Counted from the stretch's first letter, positions 18,779 through 28,172 are shown. The stretch: DNA of 64,000 nucleotides from an uncultured Propionibacteriaceae bacterium (GCA_945911015.1 CAMDZW010000002.1:62001-126000), one strand, 5' to 3'. Translations and numbers: made by a program. Notes: generated by a model not told the origin, from the letters alone.

Positions 18779-19908
18779 CACACGCTCCCGTGCGGTACGA
18801 AGGGTGGCGGCACCGGCTGCGGGACCGCCACGACATCGAAGCGGAGCGCCAGGTCGAGGCCTTCACGCCGCATGCGCAGGTCGAGGTACATCACGGACTG
18901 GACGGCCGCCAGATAGGCGATGGACAGACACAGACCGCCCACCTGGGCCGCGAGGATCAACAGGATCAGCACACCCGAGGACAGCATGGCGTAGAACAGC
19001 GCAGGGGAGAGGTTGAACGCGATCGCGAAGGCGAGCACGATCACGCCCTGACTGGTGAGATAGCTCAGCACGCCGCAGATCAGGCTGGTGCCGGCAAGCA
19101 CCAACGCCGGTCGTTGCGACCCGCGAAAACCCACCAGACTGAAGGAGCGCGACATTGCCGCACCGACCCCGGTCGGTCGGTGTGGCTTGCCGATCCAGGC
19201 CGGAGTGCGGATGTTCTCGGCCATGTAGGCCGGCACAGCCAGCGCCACATGGGCGTAGAGCCAACAGATGATCACGGTCATCAGCGACGCGATCATGATG
19301 ATGGCGATCTGCTGCAGCATTGGATCGGGGATCGCGACCGCCGGAATCATCAGGAACGACAACATCCCCACGCCCGACTGCAACACGGCCACGGCGAGAT
19401 ACTGCAAGACGCTGAGCCCGACGATGCCCGGCAACATGCGCAGCATCAGTCGCAGGTCGATGCGACGTCGTGCCGGGGCAAATCCGGGTCCGACCAGAAC
19501 CTCGAGGCTCACCCGGGTCAGCACCGCGCTCACCCACACCAAGGACACGACCACGACGACCGAGGCACCGATCGTGCCGCCGATCGCGATCAGCACCTGG
19601 GCCAGCGAGGAGGTGAACTCGCCCAACAGTGCGGTCATGAGAACCACACCGACCGACAGCAGGACCATCGCTGCCGCCACCGCGACGGGAAGTCCCAACA
19701 TGGCCTGCGGCCGGCGCCGCAGCACCACGAACCCGGCGTCGAGGATCTCGACCAGAGTCAGCGGACGCAACGGGACCGCAGCCGTGCGGGCCGCATCGAG
19801 CACGGCGGGGCGGTTTCGTCGTTGTCGTCGGCCCATCTCGGTGGGCAGCACCTGCGCAGCTCGACCACCACTGGGCGGTGCGAACGGCTGCGCAGGAGGA
19901 ACTGACAC
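18778..19908 (-). CDS. Multi-pass membrane protein heading the MoxR operon
   Basis: 376 residues with six or more hydrophobic segments between about residues 65 and 340 and a basic N-terminus carrying PLTLVEILDAGFVVLRRRP. That opening resembles the membrane domain annotated for glycerophosphoryl diester phosphodiesterases, but no phosphodiesterase domain is attached. It is the first gene of the minus-strand operon and diverges from mtrA with 107 nt between the starts. The start is GTG 19908 with no obvious ribosome site. Confidence 0.7.
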   Translation of the reverse strand: MSVPPAQPFAPPSGGRAAQVLPTEMGRRQRRNRPAVLDAARTAAVPLRPLTLVEILDAGFVVLRRRPQAMLGLPVAVAAAMVLLSVGVVLMTALLGEFTSSLAQVLIAIGGTIGASVVVVVSLVWVSAVLTRVSLEVLVGPGFAPARRRIDLRLMLRMLPGIVGLSVLQYLAVAVLQSGVGMLSFLMIPAVAIPDPMLQQIAIIMIASLMTVIICWLYAHVALAVPAYMAENIRTPAWIGKPHRPTGVGAAMSRSFSLVGFRGSQRPALVLAGTSLICGVLSYLTSQGVIVLAFAIAFNLSPALFYAMLSSGVLILLILAAQVGGLCLSIAYLAAVQSVMYLDLRMRREGLDLALRFDVVAVPQPVPPPFVPHGSV

Positions 19909-20015
19909 GCGGACAGTCTGTCATGGCGAGGGTTGCAGTGGGCAGACCCATTACCATGGCAGCAGCAGTAGTACGGGTGCCGTGTCGGAGCCCGACGGAG
20001 TCGAAGGGGAGAGCG

Positions 20016-20720
20016 GTGGCGGAGAGCCCGAAGAGTCGCGTCCTGGTGGTCGACGACGACAGCTCGGTGGCGGAGATGCTGTCGATCGTCTTGCGCTCGG
20101 AAGGCTTCGAGCCGGTCTGGTGCGCCCACGGCGATCGGGCCGTCCACACCTTCCGCGAGTCGAAGCCTGATCTGGTGTTGCTCGACCTGATGCTGCCCGG
20201 CAAGGACGGGGTGGAGATCTGTCGCGAGATCCGGCAGGAGTCGGGGGTCCCGATCATCATGCTCACCGCGAAGTCCGACACCATCGATGTGGTCGCCGGC
20301 CTCGAGGCCGGGGCCGATGACTACGTACCCAAGCCGTTCAAGTCGAAGGAGCTCGTGGCGCGGATCCGCACCCGGCTGCGTCGCTCCACCCCGGCCGAGA
20401 CCGAGCGTCAGAACCTGCGGATCGGTGACCTGGAGATCAATGTCGACGGTCACTCGGTCAAACGCGACGGGGTCCCGATCTCACTCACCCCACTCGAATT
20501 CGATCTGCTGCTCGCCCTCGCCCGCCGCCCATGGCAGGTCTTCAGCCGCGGACAGCTGCTGGAGCAGGTGTGGGGCTACCGTCATGCGGCCGACACCCGA
20601 CTGGTCAACGTGCACGTCCAGCGGTTGCGTTCCAAGATCGAGCGCGACCCGGAGCGTCCCCAGATCGTGGTGACGGTGCGGGGGATCGGATACAAGGCCG
20701 GTGAACCGGCCGATCAGTGA
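20016..20720 (+). CDS. mtrA: Two-component response regulator MtrA
   Basis: 234 residues from GTG 20016, with AGGGGA 5 nt upstream; earlier in-frame starts would add a basic, non-homologous N-terminus. Receiver domain: acidic pocket VDDD, phospho-acceptor D57 in LLDLMLPG, conserved K in PKPFKSKEL. DNA-binding domain of the OmpR type: SLTPLEFDLLLALARRPWQVFSRGQLLEQVWGY and TVRGIGYK. MtrA is the conserved actinobacterial regulator of cell-wall and division genes. It overlaps mtrB by 20 nt, and lpqB follows, the standard gene order. Confidence 0.96.
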   Translation: MAESPKSRVLVVDDDSSVAEMLSIVLRSEGFEPVWCAHGDRAVHTFRESKPDLVLLDLMLPGKDGVEICREIRQESGVPIIMLTAKSDTIDVVAGLEAGADDYVPKPFKSKELVARIRTRLRRSTPAETERQNLRIGDLEINVDGHSVKRDGVPISLTPLEFDLLLALARRPWQVFSRGQLLEQVWGYRHAADTRLVNVHVQRLRSKIERDPERPQIVVTVRGIGYKAGEPADQ

Positions 20721-22503
20721 GCCATCCTCGCTCCTGCCCGCCAGTGGTTCGCCCGAGGCCGGAGCAGCCGAGCCTGCGCTGAACCCGCGACGCACCCGCT
20801 CGCCGCGGACCGTGCTGCGCAAGATCGGCATGCCGGTCCAGTGGTGGCGTCGTTCGCTGCCCCTGCGGGTGGTGTCGACGACCTTCCTCGCCTCGGTGCT
20901 GGTGCTCCTGCTCGGTGGCGTGCTGTTGATGGAACAGGCCAGTGCCGGGGTCCGCAATGCCAAGGAACAGTCCGCCATCCTCGAGGCGCAGGCCGCGATC
21001 AACAACGCCCAGGGACAGCTCTATGCCAGTGGCACCACCACCGGCAATGTCAGCCTCGTGCTGAGCCAACTGGCCAGCGAGGCCGACCAACGCGGCACCA
21101 CGACCCGCCAGTTCCACGTGCTGGTGCGCAGCCCGGTGCAGGACATCAGCTCACCGGGGTTGCTCGCCACCTCGGTGCCCCAGACGCTCCAGGACGAGGT
21201 CGAGGACAGTGAGCAGACCTGGATCGTGGAGACGATGGTCCACTATGACCCTGCCGACGGTCGCGTCGACGTCCCCGGCCTGGTGGTCGGCTCGACACTG
21301 TTCATCCCCGGCACCGGCCGCTATCCGATCTACTTGATCTTCCCGCTCGGCGAGGAGGTCCGGACCCTCGAGGTGCTGCAGCAGGCGGTGATCACCACCG
21401 GAGCACTTCTGGTGGTGCTGTTGACCGGCATCTCGGCGATGGTCTCACGACAGGTCGTGGGCCCGGTGCGTGAAGCCCGGCTCGCGGCAGAACGCCTGGC
21501 CGAAGGACAGCTCGACGACCGGATGGTCGTACGGGGACAGGACGACTTCGCCCGCCTGGCGGTCTCCATGAACCACATGGCCTCGGAGCTGCAGAAGCAG
21601 ATCCAACAGTTGGAGGAACTGTCCCGGGTCCAGCACCAGTTCGTCTCCGATGTCTCCCATGAGCTGCGGACGCCGCTGACCACCGTACGGATGGCGGCCG
21701 AGGTGCTGCACGACTCCCGTGACGACTTCGACCCGTTGGCACGCCGGTCGGCTGAACTGTTGGAGACCGAGCTGGACCGGTTCGAGGCATTGCTGGCCGA
21801 TCTGCTGGAGATCAGCCGTTTCGATGCCGGTGCGGCGGTGTTGCAGTTGGAGAAGATCGACCTGCGTCGCCTCGTCGAGGACGTGGTCGCGGCCAATGCC
21901 TCCCATGCGGTCCGTGCCGGCACCCCGATCCTGCTCCATGCCCGCCATGCCTGCACCGCCGAAGCCGACCGACGCCGAGTGGAACGCGTGCTGCGCAACC
22001 TGGTGGTCAATGCGATCGAACACGGCGAACGCCAGCCCATCGACATCTACATCGAATGCGATGACGAGGCGGTGGCGATCGCCGTACGGGACCACGGCAT
22101 CGGATTCGAGTCGGGGCACTCCCGTCAGGTCTTCCACCGGTTCTGGCGGGCCGACCCGTCACGGGCCCGCACGATGGGCGGCACCGGGCTGGGCCTGGCG
22201 ATCTCGATGGAGGATGCGAATCTCCACGGGGGCTGGCTCAACGCCTGGGGCCGTCCCGGCCGAGGTGCGCAGTTCCGACTGACCCTGCCCCGCAAGGCTG
22301 GCACCATCTTGCAGGTGTCGCCGTTGCCGGTGGTGCCGCGGGACCTGGTCGGTGTCCACGGCGCCCAGCGTGAGCTGAGTCGTACCTTGGTGTCGGTGGA
22401 GGAGACCGGTACGTCGGGGGACATTGGTACGTCTGAGGAGACTGGTACGTCGGAGCAAACCGGGGGACAGGAGGACACGCCATGGCCACCAGGCGACAGG
22501 TGA
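20701..22503 (+). CDS. mtrB: Sensor histidine kinase MtrB
   Basis: 600 residues, GTG start inside the end of mtrA. Two membrane helices (about 56-76 and 229-250) frame an extracytoplasmic sensor. HAMP follows, then HisKA with phospho-acceptor H320 in SDVSHELRTPLTT, and the ATPase boxes RVLRNLVVNAIEHGE, DHGIGF and GGTGLGLAI. MtrB phosphorylates MtrA. The C-terminal tail beyond about residue 570 is an ETGTS-type repeat, low complexity and unlikely to be needed for catalysis. It overlaps lpqB by 22 nt. Confidence 0.96.
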   Translation: MNRPISEPSSLLPASGSPEAGAAEPALNPRRTRSPRTVLRKIGMPVQWWRRSLPLRVVSTTFLASVLVLLLGGVLLMEQASAGVRNAKEQSAILEAQAAINNAQGQLYASGTTTGNVSLVLSQLASEADQRGTTTRQFHVLVRSPVQDISSPGLLATSVPQTLQDEVEDSEQTWIVETMVHYDPADGRVDVPGLVVGSTLFIPGTGRYPIYLIFPLGEEVRTLEVLQQAVITTGALLVVLLTGISAMVSRQVVGPVREARLAAERLAEGQLDDRMVVRGQDDFARLAVSMNHMASELQKQIQQLEELSRVQHQFVSDVSHELRTPLTTVRMAAEVLHDSRDDFDPLARRSAELLETELDRFEALLADLLEISRFDAGAAVLQLEKIDLRRLVEDVVAANASHAVRAGTPILLHARHACTAEADRRRVERVLRNLVVNAIEHGERQPIDIYIECDDEAVAIAVRDHGIGFESGHSRQVFHRFWRADPSRARTMGGTGLGLAISMEDANLHGGWLNAWGRPGRGAQFRLTLPRKAGTILQVSPLPVVPRDLVGVHGAQRELSRTLVSVEETGTSGDIGTSEETGTSEQTGGQEDTPWPPGDR

Positions 22504-24251
22504 CCGCGATGCTGGTCGCCCTGGCCGTCTCGGGCGGGCTGTCGGGATGTGTGAACATCCCAAGCACCGGCACACCACACGCTGTCGATCCGTCAGCGCG
22601 CCCCAGTGCGCCGCCGTTGAACCGTGAGGTCCAGCCACCGCCCGACGATGCCTCGATCCGAGAGATTCTCGACGGCTTCATGGCCGCGATGGCCAACTAC
22701 CAGCCCAACTACGAGGTGGCCCGGAAGTACCTTGCCCCCGATGTCGGCGACAACTGGCGTCCCGAGACCGGGGTGCGGATCATCGCCAACAATGTCTTCC
22801 CGACCGCTTCGGACGACTCTGCCTCGCTCAGCGCCCCGTTGGTCGGTCGGGTCGACGCCCAGAATGCGTACGAAGGAGCTGGCGGCACGATCCGCCACGA
22901 CTTCAAGATGGTCCGTGACGCCAACGGCCAGTGGCGGATCGGTGCCCCACCCGAGGGGCTGGTGATGACCGAGTACGACTTCGACCGGACCTACCGACCG
23001 ATCAATCTGTACTACCTCGAGCCGGAACTGGGCTTCCTCGTGCCCGATCCGATCTACCTCCCCGGGGACGGGCTGACCCCGAGCGCGCTGGCCCGGCGAC
23101 TGGCCATCGGGCCCACCGAGTGGCTACGGCCCGGTGTGGTGTCGATGTTCAACGACAAGGTCACCATCGTCTCGGTCACCATCGGCCAGGACGGAGTCAC
23201 TCAGGTGGCGCTCGGTGACCAGGCACTGGCCCTGTCGGAGCAGCAGCGACCGCTGATGGCTGCACAGGTTGCCTGGACCCTGGCCCAGCTCGGCCGGGTC
23301 AATGCGATCCGGTTCACCGTCAACGACACCCCATTCGTGGTCGCGCCGGGTCAGAACGACCAGACGGTGCGGGTCGACGCCATGGGCGGCTTCTCCCCGG
23401 TCGCCGACAAGATCAGCCTGCAGCTGTTCGGCGCACGCCCCGACGGTCTGGTCCGTCTCGACGACACCCAGGACCAGCCTCCGGTGCCGGTTGACGGACC
23501 CCTGGGCCAGATGCAGTGGATCGAGGACCTGGCCATCTCTCCGGACGGCAACCGTGCCGCCGTCATCACCGGGACCGGCACCCAACTCTTCGTCGGCCCG
23601 ATCGGTGACCAACCTCCGGTGCAGGTCCAGGCCGGTGCCAGTCAGCTCAGCCGACCACAGTTCACCCGGTTCGGCGACCTGGTCGTCCAAGGCCGCCAGG
23701 AAGGGGGGACCCAACTGTGGGCGATCCGCGAGGATGCCGCGGAGGTCGTGCCGATCGAACTGCCCAAGTCGCGCAGTCTCGTCGCCGCCCGGATCTCACC
23801 CGACGGCATGCGCGCAGCAGTGATCATCACCGACGACAACGGTGTGGACCATCTCGGGCTGATGGTGGTCTCCCGGTCCGGGTCCCCCCGGCTGATCGGC
23901 TTCCGCGAAATCGTCCTCAAGCCCTCCCGTACGGTGACGCTCCAGTCCTTTGCCGATGTGGTGTGGACCTCGGCCACCGACCTGGCCGTGCTGGCCGCTC
24001 CCACCGCCGAGGACCAGGTCCGGGCCTACACCCTCGGCCAGGACGGCAGTGAGCTGCTGGCCCTGGGCAGTGCTTTCGACGGCGGGCAACCGATCCGGAT
24101 CGCCTCCACCCAACGCCGCGGTGTCCAGATCGGCAACAGCCAGCTCAAGGTCGCCATGGTCGGCGACCAGGGCAGCGCCTGGCGGTACGCCGACGTCCTC
24201 AGCTGGGTCCGGATCGCCGGCGACATCACTTTGGTCGCCTATCCCGGTTGA
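22482..24251 (+). CDS. lpqB: Lipoprotein LpqB, accessory to MtrAB
   Basis: 589 residues. A lipoprotein signal ends in LSGC, with the acylated cysteine at 23. A GerMN-type domain (about residues 190-310, including LARRLAIGPTEWLRPGVVSMF) is followed by a beta-propeller-like C-terminal half with SPDGNRAAVIT and SPDGMRAAVII repeats. In mycobacteria LpqB binds the MtrB sensor domain and tunes MtrA phosphorylation. It is translationally coupled to mtrB by a 22-nt overlap. Confidence 0.95.
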   Translation: MATRRQVTAMLVALAVSGGLSGCVNIPSTGTPHAVDPSARPSAPPLNREVQPPPDDASIREILDGFMAAMANYQPNYEVARKYLAPDVGDNWRPETGVRIIANNVFPTASDDSASLSAPLVGRVDAQNAYEGAGGTIRHDFKMVRDANGQWRIGAPPEGLVMTEYDFDRTYRPINLYYLEPELGFLVPDPIYLPGDGLTPSALARRLAIGPTEWLRPGVVSMFNDKVTIVSVTIGQDGVTQVALGDQALALSEQQRPLMAAQVAWTLAQLGRVNAIRFTVNDTPFVVAPGQNDQTVRVDAMGGFSPVADKISLQLFGARPDGLVRLDDTQDQPPVPVDGPLGQMQWIEDLAISPDGNRAAVITGTGTQLFVGPIGDQPPVQVQAGASQLSRPQFTRFGDLVVQGRQEGGTQLWAIREDAAEVVPIELPKSRSLVAARISPDGMRAAVIITDDNGVDHLGLMVVSRSGSPRLIGFREIVLKPSRTVTLQSFADVVWTSATDLAVLAAPTAEDQVRAYTLGQDGSELLALGSAFDGGQPIRIASTQRRGVQIGNSQLKVAMVGDQGSAWRYADVLSWVRIAGDITLVAYPG

Positions 24252-24335
24252 GGGTCCTCCGAGTGTGGGGCGAGTTGTCCACAGATATCGCCATCGGGGC
24301 TGCACGACCGGGCCCGGACGGGCACACTCGGACGG

Positions 24336-25049
24336 GTGCACCTGGGTGATGCCTTTCTCGACCTGCTGCTCGGCGGCAGCTGCGCCGGCTGCGGTCGGCC
24401 CGGCCGCCGGTTGTGCGTGCGCTGTGCCGAGACCGTGGCTGAGGGACAGACCCAGGACCACTGGCCGGATCCGGTGCCCGAAGGGCTGCCCAGGCTGGCG
24501 GTGACCGGCAGCTATGAAGGGTTGTGGCCCACAGTGTTGGCCGAGTACAAGGAACACCGAGCCTGGGGTCTGGCCCGGCCGTTGGCCACCAGACTGTGGC
24601 CGGCGGTGGCCCGAATCGGTGCTGAGGCCGAGGCCGACTGCTGTGTCCTGGTGCCGATGCCGTCCCGAGCGGCCGCGGTCCGCGAACGCGGCCATGACAC
24701 CACCGCAGTTTTGGCCCGGGCAGTCTCTCGGATCGCGTACGGCTTCGGCTGGTCCCTGCCGGTGGTCAGGGCACTGCGGGTGGCCAGGCCGGTCGCTGAC
24801 TCCGCAGGGCTCGGGGCCACCCAACGGATGGAAAATCTGCACCATGCGATCGCGGTCCGGTCCGGAGCACTCGCCCGGCTGCGGCGCTGCGGTGCCGCGG
24901 TCGTGCTGTGTGATGACCTGGTCACCACCGGCGCATCGATGACCGAGGCCACCCGCGCCCTGACCTCGGCAGGGATAGAGGTCGCCGGGGGAGCCGCGAT
25001 CGTGGCGACCCGACGACACCGCGAAGGCAGCCCTACGCAGGCACATTGA
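24336..25049 (+). CDS. ComF family phosphoribosyltransferase-like protein
   Basis: 237 residues from GTG 24336. An N-terminal four-cysteine zinc finger (CAGC, then CVRC) precedes the phosphoribosyltransferase core with VLCDDLVTTGASMTEA as the PRPP loop. ComF takes part in uptake of transforming DNA in naturally competent bacteria; in actinobacteria the gene lies next to mtrAB-lpqB and its role is not defined. The product is cytosolic. Confidence 0.9.
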   Translation: MHLGDAFLDLLLGGSCAGCGRPGRRLCVRCAETVAEGQTQDHWPDPVPEGLPRLAVTGSYEGLWPTVLAEYKEHRAWGLARPLATRLWPAVARIGAEAEADCCVLVPMPSRAAAVRERGHDTTAVLARAVSRIAYGFGWSLPVVRALRVARPVADSAGLGATQRMENLHHAIAVRSGALARLRRCGAAVVLCDDLVTTGASMTEATRALTSAGIEVAGGAAIVATRRHREGSPTQAH

Positions 25050-25078
25050 GACGCGGGTTTCACCGTACGGACGCCGAT

Positions 25079-25084
25079 TAGAGT
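25079..25084 (+). promoter_or_regulatory. Candidate -10 box for the FAH-family gene
   Basis: TAGAGT (TANNNT) lies 57 nt before the ATG at 25142; a start near 25091 would give a roughly 50-nt leader containing AAGGAG. No good -35 is seen. Confidence 0.35.
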
Positions 25085-25141
25085 GCTCCCTGGCGGACCA
25101 CGGGGTCTGCACATCACTCAGTCTGACGAAGGAGACGATCG

Positions 25142-26029
25142 ATGGAACTGCAGCGCAGGGGACCGGCCGGCCAGGAGATTCCGGTGGTGCTGGTGGACGG
25201 AAGGGCCCACGACCTGCGTGGCCTGACCGCCGACATCGACGGCGCCTTCCTCGCTGCCGACGGCATCGACCGAGTCCGTACGGCGCTGGCCGCCGGCGAG
25301 TTGCCCGAGATCGACGTGGCCGACACCCGGATCGGCGCGCCCGTCGCCCGTCCCTCGGCGGTGGTCTGCATCGGCATGAACTACGCCGCCCACGCAGCCG
25401 AGTCGGGGGCGAACCCCCCCGAGGTGCCGATCATCTTCTTCAAGCATCCGGCGACCGTGGTCGGCCCCGATGACGACGTGCACCTGCCCCCGGCCAGTGA
25501 AAAGACCGACTGGGAGGTCGAGCTTGGGGTGATCATCGCCAAGCCGGCCCGCTACCTGCCCAACAAGGAGGCCGCCGCGGACGTGATCGCCGGCTACGTC
25601 GTGTCCAACGACATCTCCGAGCGTGCTTACCAGATCGAGATCTCCGGTGGCCAGTGGTCCAAGGGCAAGTGCTGTGAGACCTTCAACCCGCTCGGCCCGT
25701 CGTTGGTCCCGGCCGATGAGGTCGACGCGGCCAACCTGCGTCTGGCCAGCTGGGTGAACGGCGAACCGCGCCAGGACTCGAACACCTCCGATCTGATCTT
25801 CGACGTGCCGCAGATCATCTACGAGCTCAGCCAGTTCATGCCGCTCGAACCGGGGGACCTGGTCAACACCGGCACCCCGCAGGGTGTGGCGCTGTCGGGA
25901 CGATTCCCGTACCTGGGCGTCGGTGACTCCATGAAGCTGGTCATCGAAGGCCTCGGAGAGCAGAACCAGCGTGTGATTGCTGCCCCCGATGTGCCGCCCA
26001 CGGCCGGGGTCGCCAACATCACCCGGTGA
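25142..26029 (+). CDS. Fumarylacetoacetate hydrolase family protein
   Basis: 295 residues, AAGGAG 7 nt upstream. The FAH fold is clear from CIGMNYAAHAAESG, PIIFFKHPATVVGPDDDV, the metal ligands in DWEVELGVII, GYVVSNDISERAYQ and GDLVNTGTPQGVALS. Members hydrolyse or isomerise C-C bonds in acylpyruvates and aromatic breakdown products; several are annotated as 2-hydroxyhepta-2,4-diene-1,7-dioate isomerases or ureidoglycolate lyases. The neighbours give no pathway, so the substrate stays open. Confidence 0.9.
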   Translation: MELQRRGPAGQEIPVVLVDGRAHDLRGLTADIDGAFLAADGIDRVRTALAAGELPEIDVADTRIGAPVARPSAVVCIGMNYAAHAAESGANPPEVPIIFFKHPATVVGPDDDVHLPPASEKTDWEVELGVIIAKPARYLPNKEAAADVIAGYVVSNDISERAYQIEISGGQWSKGKCCETFNPLGPSLVPADEVDAANLRLASWVNGEPRQDSNTSDLIFDVPQIIYELSQFMPLEPGDLVNTGTPQGVALSGRFPYLGVGDSMKLVIEGLGEQNQRVIAAPDVPPTAGVANITR

Positions 26030-26080
26030 GGATCGGCTGATCGGGTCAGGACACCGACCGGACCGGATCGGGGAAATGGT

Positions 26081-26108
26081 GGAAATCCGCCCGGACTCGG
26101 ACTAACGT
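26081..26108 (+). promoter_or_regulatory. Candidate promoter for hpf
   Basis: TAACGT at 26103-26108 fits TANNNT. GGAAAT occurs at 26072 and 26081; the second is 16 nt upstream of TAACGT. GGAA-type -35 elements are used by SigR/SigH-like stress sigma factors, for which hpf is a known target in Streptomyces, but the match is loose. Transcription near 26115 would give a leader of about 190 nt. Confidence 0.35.
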
Positions 26109-26114
26109 CTGGTC

Positions 26115-26321
26115 ATGGCGCCACATTCCTCGATCCGGTTCACCGGACAGGGATGTGCGTCCTCCCAGGTCCCGCCCACCAGCACAGCTGAATGCGTGCT
26201 GAGGGCTGGGGCGTTCCATCCCAATGGATCCGCCCCGGGGGCTCTCGGGGCGGTGGCACACACCTGTCCCGGTCGAAGCCGGGACACCCGACAGGAGGTC
26301 CACCATGGACGTTGTTGTTAA
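26115..26321 (+). CDS. Possible leaderless upstream ORF of hpf (68 aa)
   Basis: The ATG lies 6 nt after TAACGT, the spacing expected for a leaderless mRNA. The 68-codon frame stays open through the leader and stops at 26321, 17 nt inside hpf, so its translation could unfold the leader hairpins and affect Hpf synthesis. The product resembles no known protein, is rich in Pro, Ser and Cys, and may not accumulate. It could be a chance ORF. Confidence 0.25.
   Translation: MAPHSSIRFTGQGCASSQVPPTSTAECVLRAGAFHPNGSAPGALGAVAHTCPGRSRDTRQEVHHGRCC
26231..26298 (+). promoter_or_regulatory. Structured leader upstream of the hpf ribosome site
   Basis: Two hairpins stand out: CGCCCCG (26231-26237) with CGGGGCG (26246-26252), and TGTCCCGG (26265-26272) with CCGGGACA (26279-26286). 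An alternative pairing of CCTGTC (26263-26268) with GACAGG (26290-26295) would cover the first part of the AGGAGG ribosome site at 26293-26298. The last two folds exclude each other, so the leader could switch translation. Confidence 0.4.
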
Positions 26322-26940
26322 GGGTCATCACCTCTCCGTGACCGACGCATTCCGGTCCTATGTCGAGGAACGGATTGCTCGGCTGGAGAAACTTGACGAT
26401 CGCGCCATCCGGGTCGAGGTGAAGGTGTCAGCCGACAACAACAAGGGAACACCTTCCGATGACTGCCGTGCCGAGATCACCCTGATCGGGCGCGGTCCGG
26501 CGGTCCGTGCCGAAGCCCATGCCGAGGACAAGCAGGTGGCCTTCGAGAAGGCCATGGAGAAGCTCGTGGGCCGGCTCCGCAAGGCAGCGGACCGCAAGCG
26601 GGTCCACCGGGGCAAGCGCACCCCCAAGTCGGTCCAGGCCGCGACCGCATCCCTCAACGGTGCGATCCAGACCGCCGCTGAGGAAGAAGTGTCCGACATC
26701 CAGGTCGTGGCCGGGATGAAGGTCGAAGGCGATGGACCGCTGGTGGTCCGGGAGAAGGTCCACAAGTCCATCCCGATGACCCTGGACCAGGCGTTGTACG
26801 AGATGGAGCTGGTCGGACACGACTTCTTCCTGTTCCTCGAGGCCGAAACCCTGCGGCCCAGCGTGGTCTACCGCCGCAAGGGCTATGACTATGGCGTGAT
26901 CCATCTGGACAGCGCCGATGCGGTGGAGATGGTCAGCTGA
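26305..26940 (+). CDS. hpf: Ribosome hibernation promoting factor, long form
   Basis: 211 residues from ATG 26305, with a perfect AGGAGG 6 nt upstream. Residues 1-100 are the S30AE domain (MDVVVKGHHLSVTDAFRSYVEERIARLEKL). The C-terminal domain (about 150-211) carries IPMTLDQALYEMELVGHDFFLFLEAET and VVYRRKGYDYGVIHL, which in long Hpf drives 100S dimer formation. It inactivates and stores ribosomes in stress or stationary phase. The stop codon overlaps the likely start of the next gene. Confidence 0.95.
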   Translation: MDVVVKGHHLSVTDAFRSYVEERIARLEKLDDRAIRVEVKVSADNNKGTPSDDCRAEITLIGRGPAVRAEAHAEDKQVAFEKAMEKLVGRLRKAADRKRVHRGKRTPKSVQAATASLNGAIQTAAEEEVSDIQVVAGMKVEGDGPLVVREKVHKSIPMTLDQALYEMELVGHDFFLFLEAETLRPSVVYRRKGYDYGVIHLDSADAVEMVS

Positions 26941-28172
26941 GCACCAGCACGTCAGGCACCGGCGCCATCCGGCTCAGGCCCGCAGCGGCCCGCCGGGTGG
27001 CGCTGGCTGCTCAGGGCTTTGGACCCGATCGCTGCGCCACCGTCACTGCTCGCCAGCTCCAGCAGGTGATCGACCAGGTCGCTCAGTTCCAGATCGACTC
27101 GATCAATGTGGTGACCCGCGCCCATCACATGCCGCTGTATTCGCGGCGAGGTCCCTACGATCTGGCCGTGCTGGAGCGGGCCTCCGCGCGCGCCCCTCGA
27201 CGACTCTTCGAGTACTGGGGCCATGCCGCGAGCCTGATCGACGTACGGCTCCAGCCTGCCCTGCGTTGGCGGATGGCCCGAGCTCGCGAGGAGGCGTGGG
27301 GATCGATGGTCCGGGTCGCCGACGAACATCCCGGTCTGGTCGAGCAGGTGTTGGCCGAGGTCTCCACCCATGGTCCGATCACCGCCCGCGGCATCGAGTA
27401 CGAGGAAGAACGTCGTCGCGACCACTGGGGCTGGAACTGGTCCGCGGTCAAGACCGTCTGCGAATGGCTGCTGTGGTCGGGTCAGATCTCATCGGCCGGT
27501 CGCAACGCCCAGTTCGAACGCCGCTATGCGCTGCCGGAGAAGGTGTTCCCGGCCGACATCTTGGCTGTGCCCACCCCGGACCGGGCCGAGGCAATCGCCC
27601 AACTCGTCGCCCACAGTGCCCGGGCCCTGGGCATCGCCAGCCTCGGCTGCCTGGCCGACTACTTCCGGCTGCCGAAGGCCGACACCGCCGCTGCGATCGC
27701 ACGGCTCACCGACAGCGGCGAACTGATCCCGGCGACGGTCGACGGCTGGTCCCAGCCGGTGTGGTTGTGGCACCGAGCGCGCCGGCCACGTTCGGTGACC
27801 ACGACGGTGCTGATCAGCCCGTTCGACTCCTTGATCTTCGAACGCAACCGCCTCAAGGCCCTGTTCGGTGTCGACTACAAAATTGAGATCTACGTGCCGG
27901 AGGCGAAACGCCAGTACGGCTACTACTCGTACTGCCTGCTCCACGAGGAGGCCATCGTGGCCCGGGTCGATCTCAAGGCCGACCGGGCAACGGGCACCCT
28001 GCTGGTCCAGTCGGCTTGGCGGGAACCGGCCGCTCCGTCGGCGATGGACGACCGCCACATCGCCGCCGCGCTGGCCGGCGAACTCCTCACCCTGGCCCAG
28101 TGGCAAGGCCTGACCGAAGTCACCGTACGGGAGAAGGGCACCCTGGCCGCATCGCTGGCCCCACTTCTGTGA
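26937..28172 (+). CDS. YcaQ-like winged-helix DNA glycosylase (crosslink repair family)
   Basis: About 411 residues. The family pattern is plain: RRVALAAQGF at the N-terminus, QFQIDSINVVTRAHHMPLYSR, RLFEYWGHAASLID, winged-helix VKTVCEWLLWSGQI, and SPFDSLIFERNRLKALFGVDYKIEIYVP with QYGYYSYCLL. E. coli YcaQ unhooks DNA interstrand crosslinks and has the QID-type motif seen here as QIDSI. The first usual start is GTG 26997, which would remove the conserved first helix (RPAAARRVALAAQ). A CTG at 26937 overlaps the hpf stop, has GGAG 8 nt upstream and restores the family N-terminus, so I place the start there, with doubt. Confidence 0.8.
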   Translation: MSTSTSGTGAIRLRPAAARRVALAAQGFGPDRCATVTARQLQQVIDQVAQFQIDSINVVTRAHHMPLYSRRGPYDLAVLERASARAPRRLFEYWGHAASLIDVRLQPALRWRMARAREEAWGSMVRVADEHPGLVEQVLAEVSTHGPITARGIEYEEERRRDHWGWNWSAVKTVCEWLLWSGQISSAGRNAQFERRYALPEKVFPADILAVPTPDRAEAIAQLVAHSARALGIASLGCLADYFRLPKADTAAAIARLTDSGELIPATVDGWSQPVWLWHRARRPRSVTTTVLISPFDSLIFERNRLKALFGVDYKIEIYVPEAKRQYGYYSYCLLHEEAIVARVDLKADRATGTLLVQSAWREPAAPSAMDDRHIAAALAGELLTLAQWQGLTEVTVREKGTLAASLAPLL

